64,000 nucleotides of DNA from Euonymus europaeus. Its lineage: Eukaryota; Streptophyta; Magnoliopsida; Celastrales; Celastraceae. The position numbers were made by a program, and so were the translations under genes. The stretch is taken from positions 18,743,555-18,807,554 of the forward strand of contig OY756963.1 in assembly GCA_963580455.1 (NCBI GenBank). Direction: 5' to 3'. The notes under the pieces were generated by a model that was not told the origin of the DNA, ran no database searches, and saw only the letters and a list, made by a program, of their open reading frames with translations. Below, piece after piece: positions 11,626 through 25,500 of this stretch. The stretch's first letter is position 1. Each line of letters starts with the position of its first letter.

Positions 11626-14600
11626 TTAAGATTGACACATACAATCAGGGGCTGGGTATGTATATATAGACTGTTTAGGGTTTCTTAACCTGATTTGCCC
11701 TTCTCTGTTTCCATGGCCTTCAACCACCGCCTTCTGGAAATCTGACCAAGTTATACTTCTGTTAAGGAAGAGTGGGCCCAACAGTGCCATGTTCGGCCTT
11801 ATTGTCTTCAAGTTCTCAAAAGTTCGATGTCCCACCTGTTTTCACAAACAAAATAACTATTGAAGGATAAAGCTTTGGTCATACAAAAATTTATCAGCTC
11901 TCGGAACTGTAAAAATTTCCTGAACTTTTATTAGTCAAGCTATGACAAGCAAGGCAGCAACTTTTCCCATACCCCTATTAAAGGGTAATGCTTTGGTCAT
12001 CCAAAAATTTGTCAGCAATAAAAATCGTGGTTGAATTTTGTTAATTTTTTTTAAGTTTAAGCAATGACTGGGCAGGGCAGTTTTCTTATGTGTTTGCAAC
12101 ACATTGAGTGCCTTTGTTGTACTTTTGTGAGAAGCACTTTAAAAATATAAAGCACAGGGGACTCTTTACCTTTGGAAACTTAGCTGCTCGAGAGGCACAT
12201 ATAGAAGCAAAGTAAGGAGCACGGCTTTTCATAAGTTTAGTGTTTAGAATTAGTAATCCTCGCATATCATGAACGGATAGTGTCTAAAAATCAGCCTGAA
12301 TGCTTACCAGTGCATTGTGCATGTTCCCTGGAGAAGCGGAGATAAAGATGTCGCTGTGCATGCCAACATAGTAATCAACTGCAGCTAACAAAGAAGCCTT
12401 GCCTTTTATGTGGGCCCGTTCTTCTGAAGAAGCTAGGCTTTTTTTGTCTTCCATCAGTGGAAACAACTTGCGTAAAGTTGAAATCCTTGCTTCCCCTCCA
12501 TAGACCTGAAAAACACAGCCACTCTTCAATTAATCGCCATTTGGTAGCTTATAAAAAATAAAATAAAAAAAACTTTGGTAGGAGAACAAAGACAATCCAT
12601 CTGCCCAAATACTAAATAGGACCTTGTGAGAGGCAAGATAAAGACGAGTTGTGTTGTCAAAGCCCATAGCTGCCAATAGTAATCCAATCTCTTCTGGAGT
12701 CAAAGGGCAACGCCCTTGACTTCTCAACTCTTCATCAGTGAACTGGGAGTTTAGGACTCTTCCCTGCCAAATCAATTGTCGGTACTTGGCCAGAGCCAGT
12801 TTTTCAGTTTTGCCCCCACCAAAATCACAAGCTGAATGGGCAGCCATATCCTACAATGTTAATAATAAGGTTACTAAAAGCGAACATGAAATAAATGAGT
12901 GCCGAACACAAGCTCAATCGTTATCTCCATGATAATGAGTAAAGACAACAACAAATTTATTGGAACTGTCTGATTACCCTTAAGGCACATACAGACATAC
13001 CCACAGACAGATGGCACATATATCATGGGCATCATTCATAAAACATATTTGACATTTCCAGAAGAGATAACATGCCAGCCACAATTGGAGCTTTGTCTCC
13101 TAAGATTTTGGTGAAGAGTTTCAAATTGGATACAGATAATTTGCATGTGTCTTGGTAAATACTAAATAGTGATACCTTATCGAAGCGAAGATGTAGTGCA
13201 ACAAATTTCCGAGCAACTTGTTTGACAACAACATCAGTGGTTTCTTGTAGATGGTCAGTATCAAGTGCTCCACTGCCATCTGAGGGATAGCGAAGGCGTC
13301 TGACAAGATCGTCTCCCAGTGCTCTAATGTGGGGAACAAAAACTAATGCTTGAAAATTAACTTTACAGCGTAACAGTTGGATGTCCATAGGCAAGTTGTC
13401 AAACGCCAAACGGTGAGAGAATGGGGCAATAGCAGCAATCCCGTAACTGGACCACACACAACATGGCTCATTAGTAACATAAAAGATTCCAAGTAAAGAA
13501 GATGGAGCTTATATTGATTGGATGGACCAGAAGAGGAACTTTTACTTTCCTCCCATGCCAATTCATAAGCTGGCAACATTAACGAAAATATACTAGATTC
13601 AACTAAGGGTTAAATAGCGATTAATATGTATGAAGAACAAAAGGGTATGACTAACGCGATACACAAGATTTTATAGCAAATTCCCACATGAAAACCAGTC
13701 CAGAAGTGACAAGAATATGAAGCCACGACAATACAACTAAAATATTTACTGTGGATTGTATGAACAATGACAAATCAATTAACTACCAACCTCTGCAGTA
13801 CAGGCAAGACATTCTCTAGATACCAGTTAACTGAAGCATGAACAGGTGCTGTTTTAATCCTGGTCGTTCGAATAGCTGCGGCATAAAACTCCCTTGTGCT
13901 CCAGGAAAAATCATCAGGCAGTTCTCTAACTATAGTTATGTCATCTTTTAATGTCCCTATGAAGTGATCGACATCGAATATATCCATAAACGAGCTGCAC
14001 ATAAATATGAAGCATCAAAATAATCCACCATCTTAAATCCATAGGAAAAAGAAAGTGGCAAAACAAACCTTGCCTAGAAACACAGAAAATACAACAAAGA
14101 ATTCTTAAATCAGAAATACCTTGAATCTTGCCAAACAGGGTTTACTTCAAGATGTGGAATAACAAGTGTTGCGTTCAATATTTTAGCAACAGCAACAGCA
14201 TCACAAATCTACAGACAGAGCATTAGCATTTATCATATGACGAACAGAATATACTTTCGAAAACAGAACAACTAATTGTAAAATTTAACTCCAAAAGATA
14301 GCCATCCAGTATTCTGGTATGGTTGTAACTTCTAAGTGCCAAAGAACATAGCATGTGTAGAATCGTCCAAGAACATACCCCCATTCTCTGCTGATTCAAT
14401 CCTCCATCAAGAAATACCTGGAGATATCCTTGCGATTCTTGTAGTGTTGCTGCCATAAATTATGGACAAGTTAATTTGAGGACAATGTGACGAATGACAG
14501 TTAACATAAAATAAGACTACTATAAGTTCCCGTCATGTTGTTAACACATAATATGCTAACACTAGACAGAGAAAAGTTGGCAAGTAACTCTACTCACAGG

Positions 14601-16141
14601 GGGCATTCGTTGATTCAACACATGGCCTCCATCCTTGGTCAGCCAAAGGAGTCCAGAGATCAGACTGCTTTTCATTTGACTGAATGAGAATACACATGAA
14701 AGTTATACAGAGATTTTCACTGATAAAAAACAAATACTGATCAGGAATGATGTTGCCATCTGAACTTCCACTTACACTTTGTCGTTGCAAAGCACTATTC
14801 GTTAAAGACAAGTGCTTAGGTTTTGGAGCATTCAACTCCTGCATGGAAAAAAGAAGTTATTTGATGGTGAGATCAAGCCTAAAGGTGATTATTCATGAAT
14901 GAAACTTTAAAGCATGCAAATCCAGCATAATAATTCATGGGTCGTGCAATTATTATGGTTTAAACTATCTTCCACAATTTTGCTTATTAACCATATAATC
15001 ATATTCCAATTTCCAAGGAGTAAAAAGTAAAAACTTCATCCCGCTAAGGCACTACTCCTCTTTATATTTCTGAATTAAGAACCATGAATTTAATATATGT
15101 GTACTTCATAAGAAGCTTCAAACAGACATGAGTTTCCCCCCATAAAATTCTCAGTTCCCATATAGCAAACTCCAGGTTAAGTTTTATGCACGGAATTTCA
15201 ATGTCCACTGGTTCTTGAAGAAAACAATATACCACATTACCAAGGAGTACTAATGCACTTTACCATGTGTATCGTCTTTCACGTTCTATGATCATCTCAA
15301 TAATGTATCAATCAGTTGTGTCCGTGACATATTCTGTGATGTCCAACCTATGCACACCAGTTCTAGCATCCACTTTTGTTATCAATTTTTTTTTGACGGG
15401 TTATTGGAATTTGATATCAACATGCCAAGATTTATTTAAATATAACCGAATCCAATCCCCCTTCTACCACTCAACTCTCCACCTGCATGTGGAGGTCAAG
15501 TGCAAAGCTTCTGAAGTACCACCTGAGCCCTGTCGCTGAAAAATACCCATTTTATATCACAGAATTCCATTTGAAATAATCCAACTCACCAAACCCATGT
15601 ATTTGACAGTCAACTCTTCCAAGCTGGAACAATCCTCACCAAAACCCAATCTAATCCCAAATTATGACTCTAAATGAAATCCTAAGCTACAAAAATATGT
15701 CATAAAACCAATTATTTCGGTTTGAATTCCACACCTAGTTTACCAAACATAATCCCTTTCCACATATGCCAACCAATAGTTTATAGGATATACATAGGAA
15801 TGGACATAAACAGTAACAGAACAGAAAGACCTATCTAAACCTAATTCTTCACAATAGAAATGAACCTAAGCAGCAACAGAAAACAAAAGGTCAACCAAGC
15901 ACAATTTTCCCGGGAAAATATATTTTGAGCTCAGATCAGAAATTAAACACAATTGGGTCATAAGCCAGGAAAAAAAACACTAAAGTATTGAAGTAAAGAT
16001 ATGATCAACAGGGAATCCACATACCGAGAGCATAGAAGGAGAAGCATGGCTTAATGGACTAAACAAGCCAGGTAAGAAAACAGGAAAGAAGAGCACCATG
16101 AGCCCAGAAAGAGCTCCAGTTCTCTGATACTGAAGCATCAT
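11626..16141 (-). CDS. O-fucosyltransferase family protein (GT106-type, plant)
   Basis: A Golgi-type glycosyltransferase of the plant O-fucosyltransferase family, which uses GDP-sugars on cell-wall or protein acceptors; the substrate cannot be told here. The 10 exons, 5' to 3', are 16141-16025, 14838-14776, 14679-14598, 14449-14379, 14208-14120, 13994-13791, 13446-13176, 12850-12623, 12505-12308 and 11835-11626, giving 510 aa. Residues 9-32 form a signal-anchor helix (type II membrane protein). Family blocks in order: GYLQVFLDGGLNQQRMG with ICDAVAVAKILNATLVIPH (about 95-130), FMDIFDVDHFI, the HLRFDKDM block with its conserved Arg (about 292-301), ARISTLRKLFP in the nucleotide-binding region, and HSDIFISASPGNMHNAL with GHRTF near the end. 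The first of two adjacent ATGs was taken as start. Further intron sequence may lie in the 5' leader near 16205. Length is normal for the family and nothing is broken. Confidence 0.93.
11858..12085. repeat. Diverged tandem duplication in O-fucosyltransferase intron 9
   Basis: Two neighbouring stretches of about 110 bp, starting near 11858 and 11979, share the order GCTTTGGTCAT, CAAAAATTT, TCAGC and AAGC-ATGAC-GGGCAG. They are diverged and carry no frame. An old local duplication is the simplest reading. Confidence 0.6.
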
Positions 16142-16970
16142 CCTCCAAAGTACAGAACCTTCAGCTCAGCTTCAGATCTGGGTCCTGGGTTTTGCTAAAT
16201 TGGTATTGGAACCTGCAATGAAAAATTAAATTTAGAGAAAAGCAAACAAAAATATAATAACACTCGCATATTGTAAACTCTCACACACAGATAGCTCTTC
16301 CTCCTGTTTTCGGGTTGAAAGTGAAAGCATCTCACATGGACACCTGTAGACCCAGACCTGTGGTTGGATTGATAATGAAGTTCCGGTGTCTTTTCAAAGG
16401 GCCCAGTGCCCATATAAAGGATAAAGCTTGTTCCTCAAAAAGACAGTAGAAAAGTGAGGGAATCACAACATTAGTGTTAATACTTAATATTACTCTCAAA
16501 AATCTTTCTTTGCAGCCAAATCAAGACTATTAAGGTTTCTGTGAATTTAGACCGTTGGAAGGGTTAGGCTGGTCGGGTGGGTGGGTGTGTTTTCAACCAT
16601 TGATTACTCCTACTTTCGCTTAATGTGAGCACCGACACTTCAAAAATCAGTAAAAGCCATTTCAGTGACTTACATGGCAGTGGTGTGTATATTCGTATGT
16701 GTGTGATTGACTGATTGTGTATGCCCCCGGTTAATAAATGGCAATTTTTCCTCCAACAACAAGAAGGTATGCTTCTCCGGACGGTACAGTGACCATTCAG
16801 TTCAACCCAATTTAATGGCTAGTCAGTCAACGGGTTAGTATATTTTAGTAATTGAAAGATTAGACATTTTTTAATTTTAACTCAAAATTTTGTTTTGTTT
16901 CTATTAGGTAATTAGATAGTGTTCCTAAAGTTTGGACAGAAACCCGTCTGCCAGTTCCCTGCCCTGGGAG
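16142..16970. other. 5' flank of the O-fucosyltransferase gene
   Basis: The presumed leader and promoter of the minus-strand gene, then unassigned AT-rich sequence. A minus-strand frame at 16195-16413 shows no recognisable domain. No RNA gene is visible. Confidence 0.5.
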
Positions 16971-17189
16971 TCACTCACAGATGTAAGTCGCAGGATGTAC
17001 AGCCTTATGGTAGGGATCGCCTGTTGCTTCAGAAGTGATCGAATCACTCACAGATGTAAGTCGCAGGATGTACAACCTTATGGTAGGGATCGCCTGTCGC
17101 TTCAGAAGTGGTCGAATCACTCACAGATGTAAGTCGCAGGATGTACAACCTTATGGTAGGGATCACATGTCGCTTCAGAAGTGGTCGAA
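16971..17189. repeat. Tandem repeat, 3 copies of 73 bp
   Basis: Units begin TCACTCACAGATGTAAGTCG at 16971, 17044 and 17117 and differ at only a few positions. The array abuts the SINE-like head at 17190-17280. On the minus strand it lies directly downstream of that head, so it appears to be the amplified body of the same element. Confidence 0.93.
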
Positions 17190-17280
17190 TGCCTCTATGA
17201 GGGTTCGAACTCACAACCTCCACTTCTCCAGTTAAGGGTTTTGACAAGGTGGGTATCGCTCAACCATATGCCCTGGAGCT
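17190..17280 (-). mobile_element. tRNA-derived SINE head with A and B boxes
   Basis: Read on the minus strand, an A-box-like ATGGTTGAGCGATACC lies at 17267-17252 and a B-box-like GAGTTCGAACCC at 17211-17200, about 40 bases apart. That is the internal RNA polymerase III promoter of tRNA-derived SINEs. It does not fold as an intact tRNA. The following 73-bp repeats probably belong to the element body. The 3' tail and target duplication were not defined. Confidence 0.6.
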
Positions 17281-17727
17281 ACCTGACATGTTAACTGTTA
17301 ACTCTATAGCTGGTGTATCTTTTGTGGCACGACACAATGCTTACATGATAAAATCATATTTTTTGAAGGAAAAGGAAAAATAGATATCGAATTGAACAGC
17401 CAGACACGCGTAATATTTCTCAGATCCAAAATACTTTGAAAAATATCTTGTATCAACACAATCATTGATAGACTACGAACTGTATCATATTAGTCATTAC
17501 AAACTTTAAATCCATAAGCATGCAACAGTTGCAACTCAAAATATAGTCATTATAGATTGTCCAAACGACAAAAAAAATCATCTAAACAAACAAAAAGCAA
17601 GCCAAACCACAGAACCATATTGTCCAAAACAATAGTAAGCAGGCCGAACCATAACTCATATTGGTGAAAACAAAACAAAGCAATCCAAAACAATTCATGC
17701 TTTCTTTTTTCCTCTGTTGACATATTG

Positions 17728-18490
17728 CTAGGTTGCGGTGAGCATGGAGGTGTACCAAAAGCTAGAAGATGCACCTTGAATGGTTGAAAGCATTTCTGAC
17801 ATCCTCAAATTGCTTCCTCGTGTAAATGGTAGATAGGTCACCTCCAAGGTTACCTGAGGTGCACTTGAAGGTAAAGGGACACCGACTCCACTCTGATTGC
17901 CATTAGCTCTCCTCACTGTAAGCTTCTCTAGACCAAGTCTACTACCTCTGCCCCCTCTTCCACCTCTCATACCCCTTGTCCATCAGCTAAGGAACTCTCT
18001 CCTTGCTCACCATGGTTGTTAGAAATTACATATATTAAAATTACTTAAAATTTAAACAGTTTCATACATTATTACATAAATTATGCAAAGTATCTGACTC
18101 TTTGGAGGATTTTTACATCCTCGTTTGTTGTGTCCTTCCCCTCCACAGTTTCTACACTTGTTGATGGGATGCCTTCTTTGAAGTCTGCTTCTGGATGCTA
18201 GCTCATCATGCTCTCTTTTTCTTTTCTTTGTTGGCCTTCTTGTAACTATCTCCATTGTTGAAGGAATAATCAAATCTCCATCAGTAGGCTATCACAGATT
18301 TTCACCATTTATAAGTTGGATGTTGTGCTAGTACACCCTCAAGTAAGCCTCTCTTGTATATGCATAGTCCACATAATATGCTTGATTTTTGTGCAGCCAA
18401 CCAATGACCGCAACAATATGGGTGCATGGAATCCCAAGCCCTATAGGTGCAAGTTGCCTCATCCACATTCACCACATATTGATGTGGTCT
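17728..18490 (-). pseudogene. Mutator-like (MULE) transposase C-terminal relic
   Basis: On the minus strand, from about 18470 downwards, the SWIM zinc-finger signature is visible: VDEATCTYR, then after a change of frame GIPCTHIVAVIGWLHKNQ and YYVDYAYTREAY. Next comes a basic stretch, RRPTKKRKRE, and a zinc knuckle, CRNCGGEGHNKRGC (about 18162-18113). This order is typical of the C-terminus of MULE transposases. A frameshift splits the SWIM motif, stops interrupt the link to the knuckle, and the DDE catalytic domain is absent. A Gly/Arg-rich open stretch (17970-17728) may be the old C-terminus. It is not functional. Confidence 0.8.
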
Positions 18491-19507
18491 CTTTGTTACC
18501 TGGATTAGAAGTTTGCATAACTGTCATGCCATGTTTGGTTCACAAGTAAATATAACAATGATAAGAATCCCGATAATCTTGTCTTATGCTTATTGAAAAG
18601 CTGAGGACTTGGTATTGTTGCCTTGCATTGAACAATATAAATGGGCCTATTGGATCTTGAAATCAGGCTTCGGACCAAAATTTTTGTCATGATTTTGCAA
18701 AATGGGCCGTGTGGACCCAATAAACCCATCACAAAATTAGAAAAATGTCCAAATTAATTTTATTTTCATTTTATGATATGCTTCGGGTGTACATTCGGTA
18801 AATCCAATGCATGAGAATTGTTATATGGTGATGCTAAAACAAAATTGTCGTCAAAGTCAAGATGATGTTGTTAAATTAATGTTATTGTCGTGCTAATTAA
18901 AACAAATTAATGTTATTGTCATTTGTCGTGCTAATTAAAACAAATTCTTTTGTAAACTTTATTTTCTACGTAAGATGATGTTGCAAAAGCTTGGTTCTTG
19001 TCATAACAAAACATTTTGCAATACTGGCAAATATAATTGTCAAAAGATCCAATCATAGACAATCTCTCTCTCCATGGAGAATGGCCTGTGTATTTGGTTG
19101 ATGGACAAATGGATCGAAAAGAAGAAAAAAAAAAGATCTGGAAATATCAATGAGAACATTTTGGGATGGCAGTCTTTTAAGCATACGTCTCCCTATCAAA
19201 AAATCATTCAAGAAATGATGATTTATGACTTGTCTTGAGAGTCTTGACCAAGAATATCAAGAAACATCATTTCATCTCAACTCAAACCTCAAGAAAAACG
19301 CTTTGAGTTGATGTATTTGTAATGGCTTCTCTTTTCTGAATAATACACCATTCTCTCACAATGGAAAGGTTGGTTAGCCTAGATTGACCGCCCCTAGCTA
19401 GTGTCCCTATTGTTGCTACTACCAAAACTGGGTGGTTAAATTACGGTTGTCGGTATCAAAGACTTCTGCTTCCGAGTCTACATCATGACATCTGCAATCT
19501 AAAAGTG
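18491..19507. other. Intergenic region 3' of the ubiquitin protease
   Basis: AT-rich sequence with small local duplications, for example AAATTAATGTTATTGTC at 18879-18920. I see no gene. Its right part probably holds the 3' UTR of the minus-strand protease gene. Confidence 0.5.
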
Positions 19508-22500
19508 CTATAGATCTGATGGAAGTCCATAATGGTGATACCAACTGGGTTTCGCGTCGCCAAATATGTAATCGGATAAGTCTTCACTATGGGGTGAATC
19601 CTTCGTGCTTGTGGTACTGCAGGAACTGGCATCAGAGTAACTGAAAAGGGAAGAACTTTCACTGGATGAATCTGCTGCGGAAAATCTTTGCTTTGAATGA
19701 AATCTCCAAAAATCTGGATCAAAGAATTGATTAGCGCTTGAACCTTCCAGCGACCTCTCATATTGGCTTTTTGCAGGCTTCTTTTGTGCCAAAGGAACAG
19801 TGCTTGTGGCAGTAGAGCTAGATTTTCTCTTTGACTGGTTATGGCTGGAAGGAACAGCTTCCAAGTTCTGTTTGTTGGACTTTACACACTGAGATATCGC
19901 TAAGTTTCTCTCCAAAGCCGAGGCTCGTGGAGAGTGCCTGAAGGATAAGTGAAGGTCTTAAATACATTGCAAGGATTGGTGACAAACATTGAATCTCATA
20001 TCAGACAGGGCTCTCCCAAGGCAAATTACCTCGCATAGAGAAGCATGTATGCCCCTTCCAGTAAAACCCTCTCCAACTCGACAGGAATCACCTGCAGAAC
20101 ATCAAGATCCAACTAGAGTTATTATTCCAACCAAAACATCCCAATATAAATATCCAAATATTCTAAATTGTGTAACCCGCCTTGGACAAAGTAAAACAGT
20201 CCTGTGTTTTCAAGTATCACATATTCAAATGCAGAATTTCTCTAATTTGAAGAAAGTATATGTGCAGATAACATATTTTGACATCAACTTTCAAGAGATT
20301 GAAAAAGGTTATTACACTTATTCTTGTCACCTTAAATATTTCACAAAAAATACAAGTACCTCAGTAGAGACTGATAAATCAATACATTCAAAGAAAATCT
20401 GTATACGCCAAAAAATTTAAAACTGGAAAAATTATGAAATCTAATAAAATCTTCACAACTTCCAAAATTTAGATTTGAAGATGAAACTGTTGGACACCAT
20501 AAAAACAGGTTCACACAATATGCAAATATATTCTGGATGGCAATCAAAATCACAAAAGATGAAAACTATGTATCATGCAATTTTGACAAGCAATAATTTG
20601 ACTTATGAATCTCTCAAAAATAGTCCTAGAGAACACGAACTAGAAGGCAAGAGTCCTAAATTCCAAAGCCCATAATTGTGCGCATAATAGAAATAAACAA
20701 GAAGTATACCATGCTGTCATCTATTCTGAACCACTCGCCTCGAAAATTCTTTACATAGCAGACATAATGGCCTGAGAATGCCGCATTCATTGTATCTAAG
20801 TGAACAACCACTGCATAGAGACTAAACAGGGGAGATTTTTCACTTGTTCCACTGGTATATGGACTCATATCAAGGACCTCAGGGAACTGAACAAACTTAT
20901 TCAGCTTCCCATAGTTACCCAACTGCACACATAAAAATTAGACAAGCATCAAGCACAAGAGAAAGGTTCGCCCACAAATTCCTTTTTTTGTTTTGTTTTG
21001 TGGGATGATACAATGAAGGGTGGGGGAAAAGCGATACCTGAAATCGCTTCAACACGATTGTAAGAACATTGGGTGCCTCCAATACAGTCAACTTTTTCCA
21101 GGCTTTCTCATAAGATTTGCACCTGATTTAAAAGTATGATAACACAATGTTGATAAAAGCAGCAACAATCGTCTGTTATTAATAGAGATTCTGTGATATG
21201 AAAATTTCATACACAGAAAAGTTTCTAGAATCAATCAGTCTTTATATCACACTCAGCAACTAAGTCCAACCACAAGTAGTGACCCTGTCTTTCTTGCAGA
21301 TGTCAATATTGCACATGGGAAAACCAAAACGGCCAGAATAGGAAGAGATGTTAATATTTCGTGCCCAGATAATTAGTAAATACCCCCACTTCTCCCCAGG
21401 CCCCAACACAAGTCGTCTCAGAGGGGAGGGGGAGGGGGGTACACAGAGATGCACATAGTGGAAATTTTGAAGGCCGTAAAATGAAGTCTTCACACAGTAA
21501 GATGTTAAATGAGATTCATCATCCATTTAAAAAGCTAATAGACATTACACTAATGACTAAGCAGTAAAAGCACAGTTTACAGATTGGAACAGCACCAAAC
21601 AACATGCACAATTATCTACAAAAGTCAACAAAGTAAGATATTGAGATGAGCAAATATCCAACCTACTGCAACGGTACTTGTTCTCTCCATCCAATACTTC
21701 ACTAGCTGTAAATTGAGAAAGTGCTTCTTCAAGAGTCCCAATGTCCCCGTCAATTTCCACAGTTAAGTCCATCATCCGTTCAATTCGCTCAGATTTGCAT
21801 AGACACTTCATGCATTTTATCTAAGAGAATCCCAGCAGAGACAATGCAAAATTCTTACCAAAATCAGATTAAGGTTCTTCACTCTGGAAACAATTAAAGA
21901 CTATAAAAACCTTGGCACTGATACAATCATCTAACCTTGGATCGAAGGAAACCACCAAAAGTCAGGCCTACGAAAGTTGTTTCGTCTGCTACTTTACCCC
22001 GATTCCCAACTTCCTTAAGGCAAGCAGATTGCATGGTTTCAACAGCATACCTGCCATCTTAATACCCATTGTTTTCATACATGTTTAAGAACATAAAACA
22101 CTCAATATGGAAAGAGTACATTAAAAGGCCCTAAAGTTATAGTTGGTTCACCTCAAGAATTCATGAGCATCTTCTTCCCTACCATGACTAAAGCGACTTG
22201 CTTTTTGTATCTTAGACAGTATCCTGATCGGGGACAAAGTGGACTCCCCTCCCCTTGCTTTCATAATTAAAATTTCAAATTCACAGATGAAGCACCACTC
22301 TTTTTTTGGGCCTGGGAAAGGATATGATGTCAAATACTTGTAGTCCTAATGATTGTAAGTAACAAGAGGGAACTTACATGCGTCAGAATGGAATCCTCGA
22401 ACAAGATAGGAAGTAAGAGGCCGTGTAAATGCCAAGCACTGGAGCACAGCATTAGCATAACAACTGCGGAAATTACAAGGAAATGTATTTGAAGTGAAAC

Positions 22501-25500
22501 TAGAGGCAGATATTTAACAAAAATGAGAAACAGAGTAGGAGATAGAGGAGTCTACTGCTAGTCTTCTAGCAGCAAAACGAAGTATGTCCAAGCATCCACA
22601 CTACAACTACCATGTCAACTGACATTTCTATTTCACAATTACAAAGAAATATCAATCTATTATACAACTTTGATCTATCATTTAAAAAGGGAGAGAAACC
22701 AATGATCATATATATGTATATCCATAAGTTAATGCACTAAAGGACACAAATTAAAAAAGATACAGAAAAAAGACAGCCAATTCCACAAAAGTCTAGCATA
22801 CAGAAGGTTTTCTAAAATCTGCAATATATTCCACAAAAATTAACGTTTATTTTATTCTTCTCTAAAGTATAATAACCTCATGGTTTCAAATTTGAATTTT
22901 TTGTCAAATTTTAATTGTAATATCTATTTAAGTACAATTAAAAAATTATGTAGTGTCGGTTTAAAAATTACTCTACATTACCCATCCCTATCATTCCTTT
23001 ATTTCATAACAGTAATGGACAAATCAAAACCTCCACACACAAGGGTCTGCTATTAAAACTAGCATTTTGAAACTGGCATTTGGTTATCTAGAGCTGAATA
23101 TTCCCACCCCAAAATACTGCAATATAAACAAAATAGTACATCTTGCCAAAGAGGAAGCATAAATGATACAACAATTTAGCACACAACTGAACGCATGGAA
23201 AATACACATTGTCAGAGCATTCACTCCATAAGATCTTGCATCCATTGTGTTCAATAAAAGGCCTATGTATGCGCATTTCAGGAATAGGACCAAAGGAGTC
23301 TACCTGTTCCCACAATTTGTAAGTCCAAATGGGTATAGCTCCACCTTATCATCACAGTAAAGTTCAATAAATAGCTCATAGGGGAAAAGTATCTGCCCAA
23401 AAAAATTTTTTAAAAATAATCAATGCATACACCACAGCAGATCGAACCACAAGACTTACAAGGAAAACAAGTATATATTAAATAACCTTATAAGTGGATC
23501 TTAGAGCGACATCATTTCCAAAACCTAACTTTTGATGCTTTGACTCTTTTGAAGCTACAAACTGCTTGAGAACTTTCTGGACTGAAGACTTCAAGCCATT
23601 GTATTTTTCTTCTGACAAATCCGGAATACCATTAATTACAGGAGGGAGCCCAGATTTGCAACTGATATCTGAGCAGCCTTTTGAGGTTGAAGATGAATAA
23701 TCACCAGATGCACTAGATGATAATGATCTGACGTGTTTACCTTTAAATAGCTCTGCACCACCATCACAATTATTATGCGGTGGCTTTTGGATACTGATAA
23801 TTTTATCAGGTAACTCAGACTTCGAACTGGTACTTGAATGGTCACCGGTGGTTAGAGATGGATGATCACTAGATTCACTAAATGAGAGAGATCTCACATC
23901 CTTGCGTTTCCGGCGCTGAGCATTACCTTTGCGATTATTGACTAAAGAAGTACCAACATATGACATTTCTGATGATGTAGCTTTCCCAAGTGGAGACACA
24001 TCAACTGGGCATTCACTTCTAGCTCCAGAAGCGTGCATCTCTTGAGCATCTGCAGAAAGCTACAAGTTATCATCATAAATCACCACATAAGCCCAAAAAA
24101 AAATACAGTTTAACATCAGTTTACCTTCTACAACAAAATCATTAATATGAGTTTCAGAGTAGTTCTTCGATGGTCGTTCCTCACCGAAGTCACTTCCTTC
24201 TTCACCGAAGTCACTTCCTTCTTCACAAAAGGTGGTGGTAGTTGGAGGACAGCATTCATACTTATGCCCTTGTCTCCAATGAATAATTTGACACTTGCCA
24301 GAACTACAAGAAGAGAAATAAAATAGTCATCACCATACAACCATATCGGATGACAATAAATAAATATGCAAATAATACAATAGCGATCAATGAGCCATAG
24401 AAGCCCAAATTGTGCCCGTTCTCTACTTTTGCAAAGACTTGAGAATACACTACATGCTGCACAGTACACTATCGAGTATCAAGCATAAAATTGATCTGAA
24501 AGTGAAACAAATTCATTAAAGATTATTGTTTGAATAGATGTGTAATATCCGATAAAGATGTGACTTAGAACTTTTTCCAATCCGTCGTACCCCTAGCAAC
24601 CCCATCCCCCCCAACAAAAAAATAATGAAACCAAGCCAAATCAGCATGCACATACCATCATATGAAGGATAATATCAACACATACATGCCTCAGTAAAGC
24701 CTAACGTGATCAACCATTCCCAGGAACAAAAACCCTGAAGTCCAAATGTGGTTATCAACGTTAATCAAACACGGCTAGGACAATGCATTCGAGTCTGCCG
24801 GTACTATGAATGTAATGATAAAATCTTTTTATTGTTGACCGTGTGGTTACAAGTCCTGAGTTCTCATACCACGTTTGGGTTTGACAGAACCCAACAACCG
24901 ACCCTTTTGCATTGAAGAACCCCAAAATAGTAGTTATACTAGAAAGGCCCTATGTACTTTCCGACGATTCGTTTATAAAGATTGATACATTAAAGTATGA
25001 AGAGGGCTAAGCGCTAGAGTCAATACAAAGAAAACAAAATACGAAGTCCACTTAGGTCATTTAATCTTTTGTGAGACAAGTAACTGTTCAAAAAGCCAGA
25101 TCTATTATGAGGGAGTCATAATTACAGAACAATCCTGGGTGACCAAAAATCAATCAATACTTCTGAGATAACACAAACGAGACAATGGTGTCATCATTCA
25201 TGAAAAAAGATTACCACTTGCTCATTCATCATTGATATATTGACAATCACTGCTAAATGACATGAGGACTATCAACAGCAAACTCTCCTTTCACATTTAT
25301 ATACCACCAAGCCATATTTAGTTGTAATCCATTGTGAATCATCACTGATATTTCCGATTTTTCTTATTTTACTTGCACGTTCAATATGTGGACAAAAAAA
25401 AAACAACCCTGACACTGTTAACAGCAACAAAAGGAAAAGAAGCGCCCTCAATGCAACAGCTAGATCTAAAATCACCAAAAAAAACCATAATAGATTTTAC

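Noticed and set aside
16971..17189. 73-bp regular repeats as a possible CRISPR array
   Set aside because: The whole 73-bp unit is repeated with no variable spacers, and the genome is eukaryotic.
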